Virus record (IMG/VR): IMGVR_UViG_3300008107_000810
Coordinates: 1 to 22,855 of that record
Length of the DNA: 22,855 nt
Reading direction: 5' to 3' (one strand)
From: a virus
Shown in pieces: positions 20,734-22,855 of this stretch. Below the pieces are notes generated by a model. That model had not been told where the DNA came from. It made no database searches and worked only from the letters and a program-made list of their open reading frames with translations. The position numbers were made by a program, and so were the translations under genes. Numbering within the stretch: the first letter of the stretch is position 1; each line of letters begins with the position of its first letter.

Positions 20734-21702
20734 TCAGCGCATCAAGCCAAGGCCAGCGATGCCAAGACCAGCAAACTGGGCAAACGGATTGGGGTTTGCG
20801 TATTGGTTTTGCACAGTGGCAGGCTGAACCGGAATACCGCGCAGAATGCTCGACATAAAGTTGATTTGCTGCTTGTCAAAATCACGCTGATTCAAGAAGT
20901 CCTGATACGCAGTATCAAGAGACTTCTGCTCCTGACCCTGCTGCACACCGCCCTGCTGTTGCAGGGCCTGAGCCTGTTGCAGAGTAAGACCCTGACGCAT
21001 CGCACCAAGCTGCCCCAAGCCAGTGCCAGCCTGTAAGCCAAGGCCCGCGCCAGCTAGACCGTATTGCTGGCCAGCAAGGCGCTGTTGTTCGGTCTGAGCC
21101 TGTGCCTGCATTGACGCCGCACGATCCCGCTCAAACTGCCCCTGTGCGCTTTCATAAGCCTTCTGCTGGCCCATGGCTTCAATGTCACCAAGGCGCTGCT
21201 GCAACCCACGTTGCGCCACACCTTCCTGAATCGCCTGACGGTAGCCACCAAACGCACCAGCCTTGATCGCCTGTGTCTCGCGGGATGGACGACCCTCATC
21301 ATAGTTACGGATCTCAGCCTGCCGCTGCCGCTCAATCACATTCTGCATATAGGGCGACATATACTGAGCCGCCTGCTCTTGCCCGAATGCTGTTTGCTGA
21401 ATGGGGGTTGATGCGTAGTTACTAGCCTGGAAGCCGCGCTGCGCTGCCGCACCCATAATACCAGTGCCAGCCGCAAGTTCAGGATTACCCTGAGCAGCTA
21501 GATTGCGGGTGATGTTAAACCCAGCCTGAGTATCGGGCGTAAAGCCAGCCAACCTCTGACCCTGGTAGCCAACATAAGGCTGATTGCTCTCAGCCTCACT
21601 TCGACTCATCATCCGCTCGAAATATGGACGCGCATATTCCGGGAGGTTCGAGGTATAGGTTGTGCTTTGGGTAGGTGCGCCGCCGCCAGAACCGCCGCCC
21701 AT
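20734..21702 (-). CDS. Gln/Ala-rich internal-virion-like protein
   Basis: A 322-residue protein. A TTG six codons upstream is in frame, but the ATG at 21702 follows AAGGA at a proper distance and gives MGGGSGGGAPTQSTTYTSNL. Then come EYARPYFERMMSRSEAESNQ, YVGYQGQRLAGFTPDTQAGF and many Gln/Ala/Gly-rich helices (for example QQRLAGQQYGLAGAGLGLQA), with a hydrophobic C-terminus, FAGLGIAGLGLMR. The P-Y-x-x-Y-x-G-Q-R-x-A-x-F-T segment is recurrent in phage structural proteins located before internal core proteins. It is probably a virion component; no enzymatic motif is seen. Confidence 0.6.
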   Translation of the reverse strand: MGGGSGGGAPTQSTTYTSNLPEYARPYFERMMSRSEAESNQPYVGYQGQRLAGFTPDTQAGFNITRNLAAQGNPELAAGTGIMGAAAQRGFQASNYASTPIQQTAFGQEQAAQYMSPYMQNVIERQRQAEIRNYDEGRPSRETQAIKAGAFGGYRQAIQEGVAQRGLQQRLGDIEAMGQQKAYESAQGQFERDRAASMQAQAQTEQQRLAGQQYGLAGAGLGLQAGTGLGQLGAMRQGLTLQQAQALQQQGGVQQGQEQKSLDTAYQDFLNQRDFDKQQINFMSSILRGIPVQPATVQNQYANPNPFAQFAGLGIAGLGLMR

Positions 21703-21703
21703 C

Positions 21704-22117
21704 TTACAGTTCCTTCTCAAACATGATCAGGTTCTCTTTCACCCCGTAAGGCTCCAGCATTTTAATCCAACCTTTTCTACCATAGCCCTCAATCCCTGTG
21801 CATTCATTATCTTCTGCCCAGCGAATAAGAACACCCATCATTTCATCTCTCCATTCCCGGAGCCGTTTCCCTCCGGTGAACCAAGAGGTGAGAAGGCGCC
21901 TGGAAGGATAGTCCGTGACTGTAGTTACCTGACAACCAAGGATCTCATTCTGGTCATCAAAGGCAATCCACAACTGCATCCTGCCTTGTTGCACCGCAAC
22001 ATAAACATCGTACAACATATACCTGCCATTTGTAACCTTTACAGCAGGTAATAGGTACTCTTTAACTTTATCCCAAACATCATTGATGTGATCTATGGGA
22101 ACTAAACTCACATTCAT
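21704..22117 (-). CDS. GNAT-like protein similar in style to T7 gp13
   Basis: A 137-residue protein: IDHINDVWDKVKEYLLPAVK, then YDVYVAVQQGRMQLWIAFDD, EILGCQVTTVTDYPSRRLLT, GKRLREWRDEMM and a C-terminal GYGRKGWIKMLEPYG. The order of strands and helices and the endings C-T-G-I-E-G-Y-G-R-K-G-W match the acetyltransferase-like fold found in small virion-cluster proteins such as T7 gp13. Those may be scaffolding or modifying factors without proven acetyltransferase activity. The start overlaps the stop of the HNH gene by four bases, and the stop lies one base before the next start, so it is part of the same transcript. Confidence 0.65.
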   Translation of the reverse strand: MNVSLVPIDHINDVWDKVKEYLLPAVKVTNGRYMLYDVYVAVQQGRMQLWIAFDDQNEILGCQVTTVTDYPSRRLLTSWFTGGKRLREWRDEMMGVLIRWAEDNECTGIEGYGRKGWIKMLEPYGVKENLIMFEKEL

Positions 22118-22671
22118 GGTAAATCAAACCTGTTATTCTTCCTCATATTATCAATAGCAGGAAGATACTGAAGATTGTAATGAACGTGAAGGCCGGAAAC
22201 ATTCTTTGCCCGTAGCGGGACAATGTGATCAACATGATACCCTTCCGGGCAACCCTTATAAATCTCCAGTATTCGGGTAAGGTCTGCCCATTTTGGTGTT
22301 CTGTTGCCCTTGTCTGCTATGTATTTCCTTTTGAGCGCATTCCTGTGGGCAGGGTTGTTTTGCCGCCAAGCCCGAGACCTGATTTTTGCAGCATCTCTAT
22401 GTGCAGCAATTTGATCATCCGACCACTTGGCTCTAATTTCTGCCATCTTTTTAGCGGCCTTTGCCTTCTCCTCTGGCTTTGTGCGGCGCGGCTTGATCTT
22501 TAACTCATACCTTTCTTTGTACTTATCACGTTCCAACGCGCGGCGACATTCAACACAGACGCCGTTGTCGGTAAGGCGTTCAGACATATGGCCGCGCTTG
22601 CAGGGCTTTGAGGAAAAATAGAATCTTTCCCCGCGCAGCATAGCAACATATCTGGCGCCACGTTCACTCAT
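22114..22671 (-). CDS. HNH endonuclease with zinc-finger N-terminus
   Basis: A 185-residue basic protein. The N-terminus has a cysteine finger (FYFSSKPCKRGHMSERLT, then NGVCVECRRALER), a typical target-binding module of phage HNH proteins. A charged helical linker follows, and the C-terminus carries CPEGYHVDHIVPLRAKNVSG followed by HYNLQYLPAIDNMRKNNRF, the HNH-type H-V-D-H-I-V-P-L core. Such proteins are usually mobile homing-type nucleases or phage nucleases. It sits between virion genes, sharing 8 bases with one and 4 with the other, so it is translated with them and is not a separate insertion with its own signals. Confidence 0.8.
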   Translation of the reverse strand: MSERGARYVAMLRGERFYFSSKPCKRGHMSERLTDNGVCVECRRALERDKYKERYELKIKPRRTKPEEKAKAAKKMAEIRAKWSDDQIAAHRDAAKIRSRAWRQNNPAHRNALKRKYIADKGNRTPKWADLTRILEIYKGCPEGYHVDHIVPLRAKNVSGLHVHYNLQYLPAIDNMRKNNRFDLP

Positions 22672-22855
22672 CTACAAGCGTTCCCTTTTTAAGGCGCTTT
22701 GGTAATGAGTCTGATTTGTATTTTTGCCTGTAGATCGAATCCATCATTTCCTTCAGGCGACGAACACCATGGTCAGTAGAGCCGTCCCCGATTGCAGAGA
22801 CAATGTGGGCTGGCAAAACAAACTCCCCATCCGCAAGGCGAACCTGTTGGCGACC
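22664..22855 (-). CDS. virion structural protein, C-terminal end
   Basis: The frame is open from the right window edge and ends at TGA in 22664-22666. The 63 visible residues contain RLADGEFVLPAHIVSAIGDG, then STDHGVRRLKEMMDSIYRQK and a basic end. The pattern L-x-D-G-E-F-V-L-P-A-x-I-V-S-A-I-G-x-G-S-T is a familiar C-terminus of internal or structural proteins of podovirus-like phages. Function beyond that cannot be read. The stop lies inside the start region of the HNH gene. Confidence 0.55.
   Translation of the reverse strand, partial: GRQQVRLADGEFVLPAHIVSAIGDGSTDHGVRRLKEMMDSIYRQKYKSDSLPKRLKKGTLVDE

Overview
The window looks like about 23 kb of a tailed-phage (or prophage) genome of moderate GC, probably infecting an alphaproteobacterium. 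The phage call rests on an ERF-type annealing protein beside an SSB-like protein, a SleB-type lysin, a MazG-like pyrophosphohydrolase, HNH proteins, a 2,217-residue polyvalent protein and dense gene packing with 1- and 4-base stop/start overlaps. The host call is only an impression from protein style. No tRNA, rRNA, CRISPR array or intact insertion sequence was seen.

Layout. Bases 1-12733 run on the + strand and 12730-22855 on the - strand, so the two blocks converge tail to tail with overlapping stop codons. (1) 2-835: the end of a Cas4/RecB-like nuclease, a small membrane protein and a small conserved protein. (2) 826-6533: a chain of 19 genes in which nearly every gene ends in the same DNA motif, GGGAGAAAAGGAATGA or a close variant. 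That motif encodes the C-terminal tail GEKE, supplies the ribosome binding site of the next gene and carries the overlapping stop/start. Interior segments are also shared between genes, so the genes look like shuffled modules. Recognisable members are a frameshifted pentapeptide-repeat protein, a Lar-like zinc ribbon protein and several Ead/Ea22-like coiled-coil proteins. (3) 6533-7761: SleB-like lysin, MarR-like regulator, MazG-like enzyme. (4) 7790-9805: recombination cluster with ERF annealing protein, SSB-like protein with the DDLIPF tip, a PD-(D/E)XK-like nuclease and an HNH protein, closed by a GNRA-capped hairpin. (5) 9851-10672: a protein carrying only the C-terminal domain of IS110 transposases. 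(6) 10673-11651: a 979-base gene-free stretch filled by 53 units of an 18-bp repeat of two alternating types. (7) 11652-12733: an HTH/zinc protein, an unknown protein and a DUF6378-like protein.

The - strand block carries virion-type genes, read from the right edge: the end of a structural protein, an HNH endonuclease, a GNAT-like protein similar in style to T7 gp13, two Gln/Ala-rich internal-virion-like proteins and the giant polyvalent protein, with a DdrB-like ParB domain, an HEIGH zincin and an LPD38-like C-terminal region. Such proteins are thought to enter the cell with the phage DNA.

The two items most likely to be undescribed are the 18-bp alternating array at 10685-11631 and the self-similar chain of small genes at 826-6033. 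Both are seen directly in the sequence; their functions are unknown.
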